Shown here: one piece after another, positions 45,648 through 56,948 of the stretch | How the letters are laid out: every line of letters begins with the position of its first letter | Numbering within the stretch: position 1 is the stretch's first letter | Assembly (NCBI GenBank): GCA_030522415.1 | Contig: CM060127.1 | Span: forward strand, 10,958,207 to 11,022,206 | Source of the DNA: Channallabes apus | Lineage: Eukaryota > Chordata > Actinopteri > Siluriformes > Clariidae | Direction of reading: 5' to 3' | DNA length: 64,000 bases | The notes under the pieces: generated by a model | The model's input: the letters and a program-made list of their open reading frames with translations, nothing else | What the model was told of the DNA's origin: nothing | Databases searched by the model: none | Translations under genes and position numbers: made by a program

Positions 45648-45800
45648 TGCGAGAGATAGCGTGAGAGCGCGTGCGCGAGAGAGGGCTTTCATGCTGATTT
45701 ATCCAAGGTTACTAAAACCCTGGCTTACTACCTATAAAAAATATTTCAATTTAACTCATGGGTCTCAATCACAGATGACACGACAAATTATATACTCTGA
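44565..45800. repeat. Tandem duplication of about 620 bp within E1
   Basis: 44565-45035 and 45180-45700 share GTAAAGCT(C/T)AAAATGTAAC, the GATCTGATGGGGCAT block and AATCCCCATAAACA in the same order. Both end in TG-rich tracts. The tRNA-derived SINE sits between the units. Confidence 0.8.
45036..45179 (+). mobile_element. tRNA-Ile(TAT)-derived SINE with LINE-A tail
   Basis: GCTCCCGTGGCGCAATCGGT and TTAGCGCGTGATACTTATAA match tRNA-Ile-UAU through the anticodon. An intron-like GCGGTCCAGGTGAAGCA and AATGCCGAG then GTTCGAGCC (B box) follow. The variable-loop bases are shortened and the acceptor stem does not close. The 3' part (GCATTTTACTGCATATCGTG ... AAATTTGAATTTGAA) matches the LINE-A 3' end. 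Promoter boxes are kept but no functional tRNA is expected. Confidence 0.8.
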
Positions 45801-46224
45801 AACGTTCATTTGAACATTTAAAAATATATACAAATACACGAATACTAATGTTATCATGGTGTAAATTATTAACATTAGGTTAGGTCCTGCCCTTAATTAA
45901 TTCATATTATAATTACTTTTACATAGTATAGTTACTGGACTGACATGACCAAAAACTAGCTATTTCATTTAGCCTTTCTAAAATCAACCCATCTATCATT
46001 TATAATCAGAAAACATAAAACATATTATGATCTGTTCAATAGCCCATCTGTTTTAATTTAGTTTGTATTTTTTATTATTCATAAGACAACCTTTCAGTTT
46101 TGTAAATATTTTAGTTATAGTGTGTTAAGTCTTACTTTAGGTTAAACGTTTTTGAGAATTTTACCATCCAGCTTAGATAAATGTTATGTCATTGATTGAT
46201 AAAATCTGGATTAAGGATATTTTA

Positions 46225-46229
46225 TTATA

Positions 46230-46286
<57 letters not shown>
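46225..46286. repeat. (TA)n followed by poly-T in E1
   Basis: A TA run of about 60 bp, absent at the matching place in copy R (61285-61300). Confidence 0.9.
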
Positions 46287-46294
<8 letters not shown>

Positions 46295-46801
46295 TTTTTC
46301 TCCCCTGAGGGATTGCCACCTTATTGTGGTCAGGGGGTTTGCGTGCCTCAACACAATTCAGCAAATACAATACTGTTACTATACAGTAAGGCCAGGTAAA
46401 AACAGTGCTCGAACATGATGCCCCCCTCCCCCCACCCCGTGTTGTCTGGTCTAGAACGGCGCTGCCTCTGACCGTCTTTTGTCTTGTAAATGAGTATTCT
46501 CACTCACCTTCCAATCCCCCCAGCGCACACACTCTGTTTGTACTGTAAACTGTACTGTAACTGTGTTTGCTAGGGCACTTGGTTATACACAGTACTTTAA
46601 TGTATGGAACACTTACTTAACTTACTGGTTTGGTTTAAACATCGCTTATTATCTTATTCAACAAAATAAATTCATTATTAACGTATTGAAGTATTTTAGT
46701 TAAGGACAAAAACTGTGCTTGTGTTTAGAACTGCTGAACAGCCGAAAACACAAACATCCATCCCCCCGCCAAAAACACACACACACAGAGCAATTAACAC
46801 C

Positions 46802-46981
46802 ATGTCCTACTCAGGAGTGGAAGGTGAAACCTCAATGGAGAATACCAAGTTTGTCGTTGCTCTTTTGGAGTTCTTAAAACCCAAAACATTTATTTATACT
46901 GAGAAAAAATTATTATGGGTCACAATCACAAACACAAATACATATAATCAAATGTTTAACTGGTTTCATTTGTTTCTATGA
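46802..46981 (+). CDS. Small ORF conserved between E1 copies
   Basis: About 60 codons starting M-S-Y-S-G-V-E-G-E-T. The counterpart on - at 60556-60738 is also open, with the first 36 residues identical and two compensating indels later. No domain is recognised. Two young copies may keep a frame by chance. Confidence 0.2.
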   Translation: MSYSGVEGETSMENTKFVVALLEFLKPKTFIYTEKKLLWVTITNTNTYNQMFNWFHLFL

Positions 46982-47457
46982 TCGATAATAATTATTATTA
47001 TTATTATTTTCAGCCCAACTCTTTGACTATTTAAAACAAAGTTGTGTCCCATTTTTTGCCCATTGAAGTTGTTGGTTCAACTAAACAATTTTTAAATACC
47101 CAAACAATCCCCCAAAATTAAAACACGCAAAACATGACTTTAACAATTCAATTTATTCTTCCAAAAGTAGTCAAAGTTAAAACAGTAATTTATATAAAAC
47201 AGATGAATACATGTTGTCTTTTTGCTTAAAGTTCATTAAACTACCCGGATACACCAGCTGCTTATAAGTCTCTATCTATAGTCCTTTTACATTAAAATAT
47301 TAATTTTTCAAATATCAAAACTATTAAACATGGAACAGTTGAAGTCTTTATTTCCCCCAAAGTACTGTATCAGACATTTTGCAGATCTATGTTCAGAATA
47401 TACAGTAGACCTGACCAAACATCATTCTAAAGCTGTCGGACTGTGACGTCATCCCTC

Positions 47458-47556
47458 CTACAGCTCCCTCAACAGCTTGTTCAGGCTCCTCCAGTCCTGT
47501 AGCTCCAAAAGTCCAGCCGTCAGCCGTCTGACCCCCCAATCCTCCACAGCGGAGCT
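47458..47556 (-). CDS. E1 captured unit exon 2, copy L
   Basis: On - CTTTAAGCAG precedes the exon. It is identical to 59991-60089 over the coding stretch. Frame 0 gives 32 codons (S-S-A-V-E-D-W-G-V-R-R-L ... L-N-K-L-L-R-E-L) then TAG. In this copy the exon 1 end reads GTG in place of ATG, so no in-frame start is supplied at the junction. Confidence 0.35.
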   Translation of the reverse strand, partial: SSAVEDWGVRRLTAGLLELQDWRSLNKLLREL

Positions 47557-47719
47557 CTGCTTAAAGACAACAGGAGAATTTAGTCAAGACAAAGATAAAT
47601 AAACTTCACAGAACATATAGTTCTAATAAAAATAAAATATATTAATAAACCTATTTACCACAGAGTGTGTAAAATACTGTTTTGGGGATTCTGTAATGTA
47701 AATAAACTGCCTGTGCTAA

Positions 47720-47850
47720 TGTTAACCAGTGAACAGTGTTAGTGTTAACCAGTGAACAGTGTTAGTGTTAACCAGTGAACAGTGTTAACCAGTGAACAGT
47801 GTTAGTGTTAACCAGTGAACAGTGTTAGTGTTAACCAGTGACTGTCTGTA
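47720..47850. repeat. 23-bp minisatellite in E1 copy L
   Basis: GTTAACCAGTGAACAGTGTT units repeat about 5-6 times. Copy R has only about 1.4 units (59797-59829). Confidence 0.92.
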
Positions 47851-48099
47851 TTATCGTCTGCATTAAATTAACCGGGAATTTACTTAATGCGCTTCTCATA
47901 CAAATAAGTTAAGCGATATAACACTCGTATATGAGCATTAGTTCATCCCTGAAGCCAAACTATAACTTACTGAAGCCCCTCACACACACACACACACACA
48001 CACCTCCCCCCTCCACTGATAAACACTTCAGTGTTGTTATTCAGTTCGTTAACTAAGCGCTCGCGCTACCGCGGAAAGTGTATAAAATATAAACCGGGT

Positions 48100-48640
48100 T
48101 ATGAGCGTTACTAGCTCCTGTACAGCTCCCCTCAGTCTGTGTCCCTCATCAACTGCATCACATTATATTACAGTCACAGAAATAACCTGCAGATTAACTC
48201 TTAACCAGAGAATAAATAACCGTTGAATTTATCCAGACAACACGCGGTGAGATTCTCTCAGTATTTACAGAGAACACAAACACTCTTCATCGGGTAGTGC
48301 AGCTCTTGTAATAGGGACATTAATAGTATTGTTGAAGCTTGAGCATGTTTTTGAGTTAAAGTGGAGTGACATTGTGAGTGTGTGACACTGACAGTAAGCT
48401 GTAATATTAACTCCAGACTTGGTAAACAGAACATTAAGTTCTCTAAAGTCACATCTGACCGCTGCTGCTGCTGCCAGTGATATTTAAAACGGCCAATAAA
48501 AAACTAAACTGGGAAATAAACTGTAAACTACCCCAAACACATTTTATAAAATAAAACATCACTTACCACGAATAGTCCGTTAAGCCGCCATCTTCATCTC
48601 TGTAGTTTGGCAGCGTCAGTTCGGCGGGGGTGGAGGCGGG
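48100..48640 (-). promoter_or_regulatory. E1 promoter-like region and exon 1, copy L
   Basis: On - the sequence near 48600-48567 reads AGAGATGAAGATGGCGGC then a GTAAGTG donor at 48566. This is the shape of a vertebrate housekeeping first exon. Upstream is CG-containing and TATA-less, and the intron start carries a GCGCGAGCG-type block near 48050. Confidence 0.45.
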
Positions 48641-48901
48641 TTGTTAAAATCACGTGATTGCAACTCAGCGCAGCTGGCTTGTTTTAATGTGTTCTTGAGA
48701 ACGAAGCGCCATCTAGTGGTTTCACCAGGTAAATGAATAAATAGGGCTTGAATGGGCGTGTTTACTGTGAAATCTTGACACGCCTTTCGGCCAGAAAAGG
48801 GAGGGGGGATTACGGCGTGCAAAGGCCATTCACACGCCATTCACACTTCAGCCACACTGTCGCGGCTATTTGGTGTGGCTCCCACTGTATATATATATAT
48901 A

Positions 48902-50521
48902 CAGTGGTGTGAAAAACGATTTGCCCCCCTCCTGATTTCTTGTTCTTTTGCATGTTTGTCACACAAAATGTTTCTGATCATCAAACACATTTAACTATTA
49001 GTCAAAGATAACACAAGTAAGCACAAAATGTAGTTTTTAAATGAGGGGTTTTATTATTTAGGGAGAAAAAAAATCCAAACCTACATGGCCCTGTGTGAAA
49101 AAGTAATTGCCCCCTGAACCTAATTACTGGTTGGGCCACCCTTAGCAGCAATAACTGCAATCAAGCGTTTGCGATAACTTGCAACGAGTCTTTTACAGCT
49201 CTCTGGAGGAATTTTGGCCCACTCATCTTTGCAGAATTGTTGTAATTCAGCTTTATTTGAGGGTTTTCTAGCATGAACCGGCTTTTTAAGGTCATGCCAC
49301 AACATCTCAATAGGATTCAGGTCAGGACTTTGACTAGGCCACTCCAAAGTCTTCATTTTGTTTTTCTTCAGCCATTCAGAGGTGGATTTGCTGGTGTGTT
49401 TTGGGTCATTGTCCTGCTGCTGCACCCAAGATCGCTTCAGCTTGAGTTGACGAACAGATGGCCGGACATTCTCCTTCAGGATTTTTTGGTAGACAGTAGA
49501 ATTCATGGTTCCATCTATCACAGCAAGCCTTCCAGGTCCTGAAGCAGCAAAACAACCCCAGACCATCACACTACCACCACCATATTTTACTGTTGGTATG
49601 ATGTTCTTTTTCTGAAATGCTGTGTTACTTTTACGCCAGATGTAACGGGACACGCACCTTCCAAAAAGTTCAACTTTTGCCTCGTCGGTCCACAAGGTAT
49701 TTTCCCAAAAGTCTTGGCAATCATTGAGATGTTTTTTAGCAAAATTCAGACGTGCCTTAATGTTCTTTTTGCTTAAAAGTGGTTTGCGCCTTGGAAATCT
49801 GCCATGCAGGCCGTTTTTGCCCAGTCTCTTTCTTATGGTGGAGTCGTGAACACTGACCTTAATTGAGGCAAGTGAGGCCTGCAGTTCTTTAGATGTTGTC
49901 CTGGGGTCTTTTGTGGCCTCTCGGATGAGTTGTCTCTGCGCTCTTGGGGTAATTTTGGTCGGCCGGCCACTCCTGAGAAGGTTTACCACTGTTCCATGTT
50001 TTTGCCATTTGTGGATAATGGCTCTCACTGTGGTTCGCTGGAGTCCCAAAGCTTTAGAAATGGCTTTATAACCTTTACCAGACTGATAAATCTCAATTAC
50101 TTTTGTTCTCATGTGTTCCTGAATTTCTTTGGATCTTGGCATGATGTCTAGCGTTTGAGGTGCTTTTGGTCTACTTCTCTGTGTCAGGTAGCTCCTATTT
50201 AAGTGATTTCTTGATTGAAACAGGTGTGGCAGTAATCAGGCCTGGGGGTGACTACAGAAATTGAACTCAGGTGTGATAAACCACAGTTAAGTTATTTTTT
50301 AACAAGGGGGGCAATCACTTTTTCACACAGGACCATGTAGATTTGGAGTTTTTTTTCTCCCTTAATAACGTAAACCTTCATTTAAAAACTGCATTTTGTG
50401 TTCAATTATGTTATCTTTGACTAATAGTTAACGGTTTTTGATGAGCAGAAACATTTAAGTGGGACAAACATGCAAAAGAATAAGAAATCAGGAAGGGGGC
50501 AAATAGTTTTTCACACCACTG
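48902..50521 (-). mobile_element. Tc1-like transposon, complete, 1,620 bp
   Basis: CAGTGGTGTGAAAAAC starts at 48902 after TA. The complement ends at 50521 before TA. Inverted repeats extend over about 200 bp with moderate mismatch (shared TTAACTATTAGTCAAAGATA), typical of the IR/DR layout of Sleeping Beauty-type elements. It contains one intact transposase gene. Confidence 0.95.
49120..50142 (-). CDS. Tc1-family transposase, apparently intact (DD34E)
   Basis: 340 codons, the usual full length for fish Tc1 transposases. The N-terminal paired-like DNA-binding region (residues 1-110) has two helix-turn-helix parts separated by a G-R-P-T-K motif. The catalytic domain has W-T-D153, D244-N-D-P-K-H and N-P-I-E279, giving the D, D(34)E triad. 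The glycine-rich K-Y-G-G-G-S-V-M-V-W-G is at 187-197. No stop or frameshift is seen. The enzyme would excise and insert the element at TA. Whether it is active cannot be told from sequence. Confidence 0.95.
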   Translation of the reverse strand: MPRSKEIQEHMRTKVIEIYQSGKGYKAISKALGLQRTTVRAIIHKWQKHGTVVNLLRSGRPTKITPRAQRQLIREATKDPRTTSKELQASLASIKVSVHDSTIRKRLGKNGLHGRFPRRKPLLSKKNIKARLNFAKKHLNDCQDFWENTLWTDEAKVELFGRCVSRYIWRKSNTAFQKKNIIPTVKYGGGSVMVWGCFAASGPGRLAVIDGTMNSTVYQKILKENVRPSVRQLKLKRSWVQQQDNDPKHTSKSTSEWLKKNKMKTLEWPSQSPDLNPIEMLWHDLKKPVHARKPSNKAELQQFCKDEWAKIPPESCKRLVASYRKRLIAVIAAKGGPTSN

Positions 50522-51102
50522 TATATATACATATATATATATACACACACATGTTGCCCTCACAGATTCCTGCAGCTAAGCTTGGATGTACATTTTACTT
50601 CCAATAAAGGTTACTGATGACATGCCTCTGAAGTTTGACTTTTTGCACCATTAAAATACTTATAGGCAACTAGTTATCATATCTTCTTCTCCATAAAACA
50701 TGTTAATGCTCAGTAGTACATATATGGTTCTTTAATGTATTTGCATTGTACTAAAATGCATTCTTTTTCAATTGCCAAATACAGTATCCCAAATCATATA
50801 CAGGATGGCTGTTAAAAATTACAACAAAAAACAACACATTTTTCTTTTTTTTAAATGAGGTGTTCGTGCAGTATAAAGGCCCGTGGAACAGCCTAAGCTT
50901 TTATCCTTAATGCTTTTTCTCCCCCTCACGTTACTTTTACTTTTATACTTTAAGTAGATTTGAAACCAGAACTTTTACACTTTTACTTGAGTAAAAAGCT
51001 TGAGTTGATACTTCAACTTCTAAAGAAGTCTTTTTAAACCCTAGTATCTTAACTTCTACTTAAGTAATGAATGTGAATACTTTTGACACCACTGGTAATG
51101 TT

Positions 51103-52029
51103 CTATTAGACTTAAAAAAAAAATATTAACGTCAGCTCGTGTAAACCTCACAATTTTGAACTTGCATTTGCTGTATATGTCCTGCAGACCTTATTTACTG
51201 GAGCTCATACCCTACATTTTTAGGAAAAAAAAAAAAGATTTTGATTATGACAAATACTAAGATGAAGCCTATTGTACTGTTTATCACAGAGTACTTCAGT
51301 GAGATGTTTACCAAAATCACTTTTTTGACTGATAGGATTAGTTGAAAACAAAAGCTTAAATGTACACGGAGGCAGTGGCGGTTTTAGGGTAGGGCGAAGT
51401 GGGCAGCCACCCAGGGGTGCGTTTCCCGTACAACTATGTAGCTCTTTGCTTAACCACCATAGTACGATGCAACGTTGAAGAAACTAACTAACTAGTCACA
51501 AGTGTTTCCCAAAACCATAGTACCTGTGTCGCACTTCCATGGTTAGAACTATGTTGGTTTAAACTGTCGTTCTTCTTCTTCTTCGATACAATGGCGGAGT
51601 AGTGCCATAGGCACATATCGCCCCCTACTGTAAAGTGTGTTTTTTTTTCTCTCTCTCTTCGGCTCGCATTCAATGCGCTTTCGCAGTGACGTAACGTAGA
51701 AGTGGTGTAATAATGTCACAAAGGCAACATTTTTCATTTTTCAGTATTTCATTTGAACTCATTTTTTATTTGGTATTGATACATCAGTACAATTAAAATA
51801 AAAAGAAATTATGGGTTTTGAAAATGCTGGGATTGTGTTGTGAACACCTGTTACCTATTTTGCTCAATATTATTTCCTATATAAGTCCCTTTATATACAG
51901 CCATGGTTTAATGAGAGTTGACGTGAAAAAATGACACGAAAACCACAATTTACTAAAAAAAAAAAAAAAAAAAAGCTTGCAGTTACAAATTCGGACAAAA
52001 AAATTGGAATGAAATCGCACAAAAAATTT
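51103..52029. repeat. Unassigned, with a MITE-like segment
   Basis: 51412-51620 (GTGCGTTTCCCGTACAACTA ... CGCCCCCTACTG) resembles ends of common fish DNA MITEs. No ORF with domains; poly-A at 51955-51974. Confidence 0.35.
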
Positions 52030-52408
52030 ATGCGTGGTCACGGAGTGGGAAGACTTTGAAGAAGCTGCAGTGACAGTAAACAGCTGAACAACTTCACTTT
52101 TCCGTTTACCTCTGAGAAAAAAAAAAGCTGTATTTTGTTTGTTTATATTTAGAATTTTTATATTAGTAAGAGAAAGTTATAGTTTGGTCTGTACTGTAGT
52201 TCGCACCCTTGTAGAGAATAAATAAACGAATAACACCTTCATATCCCCTCTCAAGAGTGTCATAGTCCATTGTTAGTTTTAATGATTTGGCTGAAACTAA
52301 TTATCACTACATAAGTACCCTAACACCATTGATCATGAGTCTCAGCTGAACCTAATTCTATACTTGTAACAGAAAATGTAGATGCAGATTTCAAATGTGT
52401 ATTTATAT

Positions 52409-52493
<85 letters not shown>

Positions 52494-53225
52494 AGGCTCT
52501 ACGTAGGGGCAAGAGAGGGCAGCGCACCCTCAAATAAATGTCTGCACATGTTAATATATTCCTAAAATGTATATATTACAAATTGATAAACTGATCTGCG
52601 GTAGCGGAAAAATCCCCTGAAAAAAGGACAGGCTGAAGCACACGCGCACACACACACATACACACGCGCACACATACACACACAGACACACCTCCCTTGA
52701 GCCCTGCGTCTGTCGGATTTCAGCGGTCACGGAAAGACTTTGAAGCAGTTTATATATGAATCTAAGCTTGAACTTATCAGCATTGTAAATATATAATACT
52801 TTTCAAATAAAATCGATATTACTTTGACCCTGAAGTTTAGTTTAGCACACACAAAAAACAGAAAAGTCATTTCTGGTAACGGAATGTGTAGTTTATTTAC
52901 AGTAATTCATTAAAAAATGAATATACATTGTACAGTACACGGTAAACACGGGAAAGATTACAAAATGAAAAAACAAACAGTATCTACTTTATAAACAGCT
53001 TAGTATGTGCGTCGAGATGCTGAAATCCCTTGCATGTTTTTGCTTCCAAGTGGAGAGATATTTGACCGATAGCCTAGAACAAAAGATCTATAGGTGTGAT
53101 CACAACCCCCTCCGACCGACCGTGCCATCAATCACTGACCACCTCAGAAGTTCCCTCCAATGTATGGCTGCAATACTTGTTTTGCAAGTATTTTAACACC
53201 ATTCAAAGGCTTACAAGTTCCATTC
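52030..53225 (+). repeat. R2 repeat, copy at 52-53.2 kb
   Basis: Direct copy of 15240-16300 including (GATA)n(GT)n at 52410-52492. An extra segment lies at about 52530-52640 and is partly repeated at 53225-53320. Confidence 0.78.
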
Positions 53226-53539
53226 AACATATAATGATGTCTGCAAATGTTAATATATTCCTAAAATGTATACATTACAAGTTGATAAACTGATCCGCGG
53301 TAGCGGAAAAATCCGCTGAAAAAAGTGCACTGCAACTAACACGACAAACGCCGTTTCCCATGCAGTGTTTTATTTGTGACGACTTGGCATAATGTTAACT
53401 TAACATTAACGGCCACAATTAGCATATTGTTTAGCTGTACATTTACTAAATGAGCACTGTGCCTAGTCCGAATTGTATATTTTTGTATAATCAATATCCA
53501 TTCTGTTCTAAGTGTCTTAATTAATTTTAAATACAATTT

Positions 53540-53675
53540 TGAACCTTTTTTTATTCCTTGTTTTTATTGTTGTGATTATTTTTTGATAGTTTTACTTTCT
53601 TTATGTAAAGCAATTTGAATGACCATTGTGTATGAAATGTGCTACAGTATAAATAAACTTGCCTTGCAGTGTCCT
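53540..53675 (+). repeat. LINE 3' tail fragment
   Basis: GTAAAGCAATTTGAATGACC followed by GAAATGTGCTACAGTATAAATAAACTTGCCTTG is the end of a common fish LINE or SINE. No coding part. Confidence 0.5.
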
Positions 53676-54084
53676 AGATAAATGGACATAAGATAATTTT
53701 TCAGTGACTTAAACGCCAAGTAAGTACAAGTTCACATATTAAGGAAATTTGGCTTTAAGAATGGGTGCTTATGAAAATACTAATGTCACAAAATCAATCA
53801 CAGGCAAAGGAGACAGAAATTATTGAGGGACAGGTAGACCAGGGTCAATCAGATGTACAGTGTTGGGTAAGTGTGGTGCTTTTATTGAAGGGATAATGAC
53901 AGATTTTTTAAAATTTTGGGGGGTGAACAATTTCTTTAATGTTTTTTGAGTTGTGGCTGTTTAGTAGAAAGTAATAGGCTCACCAATTTACAGTATGATC
54001 TTTCAATTTAGCAAGTGTAATGTAAACAAGTTAGTTATTATGAGTATGGAAAACATCTTTTCCTGCTTTACCTTTTCTGCTTCA

Positions 54085-54285
54085 GGAGTCAGTCTGTTCT
54101 GAGACAGTGAGAGTAGAGGAAGGGGCAGATTCAGGACCAGGGAGGAGACAGCAGAACAAAGAGATGATATTACCAGCACCAGCACAGGGAGCACAGTTTT
54201 TAGTTTAGATCACATGTTTACATTTTATTGTATGTTGATGGCTTGACTGTAAACAACATAAACAATGCAATAAATAGTTTTGAAG
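54085..54285 (+). pseudogene. T1 exon 3, copy D, frameshifted
   Basis: TTTTCTGCTTCAG acceptor at 54084, then sequence like 36429-36596 with a 7-bp deletion near 54145 that breaks the frame. AATAAA at about 54271. Confidence 0.65.
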
Positions 54286-54562
54286 AAAAATCTGCTTTGT
54301 CATTGAACCTGAGAAAAACTTAATGGTGCAGTCTCCGTGCTACAATAATAATGATAGAAGCAAAGTTTTTCACTGTGGGGACATATCTTTATAAGTACAA
54401 TTTGACTGTATTATATGTGTCCCCTTCAAAAATTGCTCATGAGAAATTTTATATTTATTGTCCCCACTACTGTTAAATGAAATTTACGCCCATACTTGAG
54501 GCATCCTGGAGGCAAGGGGCGGGTGCTCAAGCGCCCGCCGCCCTCCCCCCTCTGCACGTGCC

Positions 54563-54564
<2 letters not shown>

Positions 54565-54620
<56 letters not shown>
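54565..54620. repeat. (TG)n microsatellite
   Basis: About 27 TG units. Confidence 0.95.
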
Positions 54621-54669
54621 TTTACAGTATATACAACGTGAAAGCGCGCTCAGTTACAGCTCAGTCCCT

Positions 54670-55008
54670 CTTCTCACCTTTGATAGGTGAGAAGTTATCA
54701 AACCGGTTTCGGATGGGGGAATTGGCACAATTCAGGGGTTTAAAACTATTTAACAAGACCGAGACGTCTCTGCCTAAAATGTATTTCTCCAGCAAAGCAT
54801 AGAATAAATAGAAATAAAATGCTTAATATTAATAATATTGATCTTAGCTGGATGGTCTAATTCTCAAAACCGTTTAAGAAAGACTTAACACACTATAACT
54901 AGAATATTTACAAAACTGAAAGGTTGTCTTATGAAAAATAAAAACAACTCATAACTCAAAAAGATCATATGTTTTTATTTTTTTTTTACATCATAAATAG
55001 ACATTAAT

Positions 55009-55053
<45 letters not shown>

Positions 55054-55198
55054 TGGACACAAACAGCAAAAAACATGATGAAAAGCAATAAAGTGCTTAG
55101 GGCTTTTCATATTTTTTGCTGTTTGTGTCCAGCATTGAATAATTATTTCATCCATTATTTGACCACGGCTGGGAATAAGAGCTGGAATGTGATTGTGA

Positions 55199-55289
<91 letters not shown>

Positions 55290-55415
55290 TGTTTTGCTGG
55301 CGAAAAACAGTTTAGGCAGAGACGTCTACTCGGCCTTGTTAATTGTTTTTAAAACCCCCAATTCTACGAATTCACCCATCAGCAAAATCATGAATGAAAG
55401 GTGAGAAGAGGCATT
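54670..55415. repeat. Inverted-repeat element with internal hairpin
   Basis: 54670-54800 and 55283-55415 are diverged inverted copies (CCTCTTCTCACCTTT at one end, its complement at the other; GACGTCTCTGCCTAAA shared). Between are an E1-like piece (54835-54975), (TA)n tracts, a near-perfect hairpin at 55053-55132 (CTGGACACAAACAGCAAAAA and complement) and a (GA)n at 55239-55285. Confidence 0.6.
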
Positions 55416-55419
55416 ATAA

Positions 55420-55976
55420 TGGCGCTTTTCCACTGCATAGTACGACACGACACGGCTCAGTTCTACTCACTTTTGGGGGGTTTTCCACTGGGACCAGTAC
55501 ATAGTACCTGTTCCTTTTTTTAGTACCACCTCGCCCGAGGTTCCAAGCGCGCCGAACCGTTACCAAAACGTGACGTGTAAATACGCTGGTCACTGATTAG
55601 CCGGAGAAAATCGTCATTACTGCGTCACTGAGCTTGCGACACGAGACACAACAGAACCGCTATATTTAGAAACAGCCAGAGAAGGATCGCACGCACCTTT
55701 TTGTATTAACCGTCGGCCTCTTTTGAAACAAACTCCTTCATCTCGCTGTTAAAAACATCCACATGCCGAGAATGAAGAACACCATGCCGTCGATATGCTC
55801 CATTGTTGTGTGTGTGTTTGTGGCGCGCTTACGATGACGTCACGGCAGTAGCGGCGCGTGAGTAATCCCGCCCACGCTAAAGTGTTACTACACTGCAGTG
55901 GAAGAGCAAACTGCGCCGAACCGAAGTGAGTTGAACTGAACTGTGTCGTGTCGTTCTATGCAGTGGAAAAGAGGCA
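55420..55976. mobile_element. PIF/Harbinger-type MITE, 557 bp
   Basis: Terminal repeats are TGGCGCTTTTCCACTGCATAG and its partner ending CTATGCAGTGGAAAAGAGGCA. TAA flanks both (55417-55419 and 55977-55979). No transposase. A common fish MITE. Confidence 0.85.
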
Positions 55977-55989
55977 TAATACAGTGGGG

Positions 55990-56165
55990 GTTCTGTGGGT
56001 CTCCAAACTCAGAAGGCTACGTGTCAGCCGATAACTGCTCCTTTGATCTTCTGGTTACAGCGGGGCGCCGACTACTGATGAGTAGCCTGTACAAGCCAAG
56101 CTCTTCCCCAAAAAATAATGTGAATGTCTGCAACAATCACTAACCATTAAAATGTTTTTTGTAAT
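55990..56165 (+). repeat. R2-related fragment
   Basis: It contains TGTCAGCCGATAACTGCTCC and the AATGTCTGCAACAATCACTA tail shared with 16370 and 38660, plus one arm related to the 38.5-kb hairpin. Confidence 0.6.
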
Positions 56166-56948
56166 TAAACACGAATATATAAATTGTATTTTCTTTACAC
56201 ATAATATTTTCATTATATATACACGGGCATCGCTAGGCCATTTTTAGGGGTGCTTTAGCCCATCGTCCCCTTAATATTTATTTAAAGTATTTTTCATATT
56301 TTTTGTGTCTGCCAGTTTCCAACAAAAAGCAGCAGTATTGTCAAAGAATCAACAGATAAATATTTAATATTATTGGCACCCACACAGTTTATTCCATTGT
56401 CCAGCCTCATAGGTGTGTTGTTTATATTGCTAATCAATGTAAGTTTAAAGTTATATGCTGTTTTCTGGTTACATTTTTCTGATTGTACCTGTACATAGAA
56501 AAAAGTTTATACGGTAAACACATGTTCACATTCTCATTGTGAAAAATACACGAACTCATATTGCATGTTTTACTTAACTATCCATTAGTTGTGTGAGAAA
56601 ACCGTTTTCCTGAGCTCGGACAGCGCTAAGAACGCAGCAAACGCTTTATCTCACCTTCTCCTGTCTAAAACTGAAAGAAATTATACTTTCCAAAACATTT
56701 ATACATTTTATCATACATGTTGAAAAACACATTTTTTGTTATTCTTTTTCACATTCTCATTGTAAAAAATAAGCATAAACTCATTTTGCATGTTTTACAT
56801 AACTATCCATTAGTTGTGTGAGAAAACCGCTTTCCTGAGCTCGGACAGCGCTAAGAACGCAGCAAACGCTTTATCTCACCTTCTCCTGTCAAAAAACTGA
56901 AAGAAATTATACTTTCCAAAACATTTATGCATGTTATCATACATGTTG
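56166..56948 (+). repeat. Unassigned sequence with a 223-bp tandem duplication
   Basis: CACATTCTCATTGT begins units at 56526 and 56749. Both continue through GAGCTCGGACAGCGCTAAGA. The DIRS starts at the end of the second unit. No gene. Confidence 0.7.

Larger units (their letters stand above)
44009..48887 (-). mobile_element. E1 element, copy L (4.88 kb, TA-flanked)
   Basis: Termini are inverted: CAGTGGGAGCCACGTCAAAC at 44009 and, read on -, CAGTGGGAGCCACACCAAAT ending at 48887. It is flanked by TA. The second copy (58681 to window end) is colinear in the opposite orientation. Contents on - from 48887: terminal region, promoter-like region and exon 1 (to 48567), intron, exon 2 (47458-47556), a small ORF region, a (TA)n, then a 620-bp tandem duplication with a tRNA-derived SINE between units. 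No transposase domain is recognised, so it is non-autonomous or of an unfamiliar class. Confidence 0.85.
43259..51094. mobile_element. hAT-type MITE, expanded by nested insertions
   Basis: The left end reads CAGAGGTGTCAAGTAACGAAG. The right end reads AATACTTTTGACACCACTG. GTAATGTT flanks both (43251-43258 and 51095-51102), an 8-bp hAT duplication. Removing E1 and the Tc1 leaves roughly 1.3 kb. No transposase of its own is seen. Both ends belong to a very common fish repeat. Confidence 0.88.

Noticed and set aside
47720..47850. CRISPR-like array
   Set aside because: Units are contiguous without spacers in eukaryotic DNA; it is a minisatellite.
48616..48840. 74-codon ORF shared with 58728-58952
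   Set aside because: It lies in the E1 terminal region and is identical because the copies are recent; low-complexity Pro run at the end.
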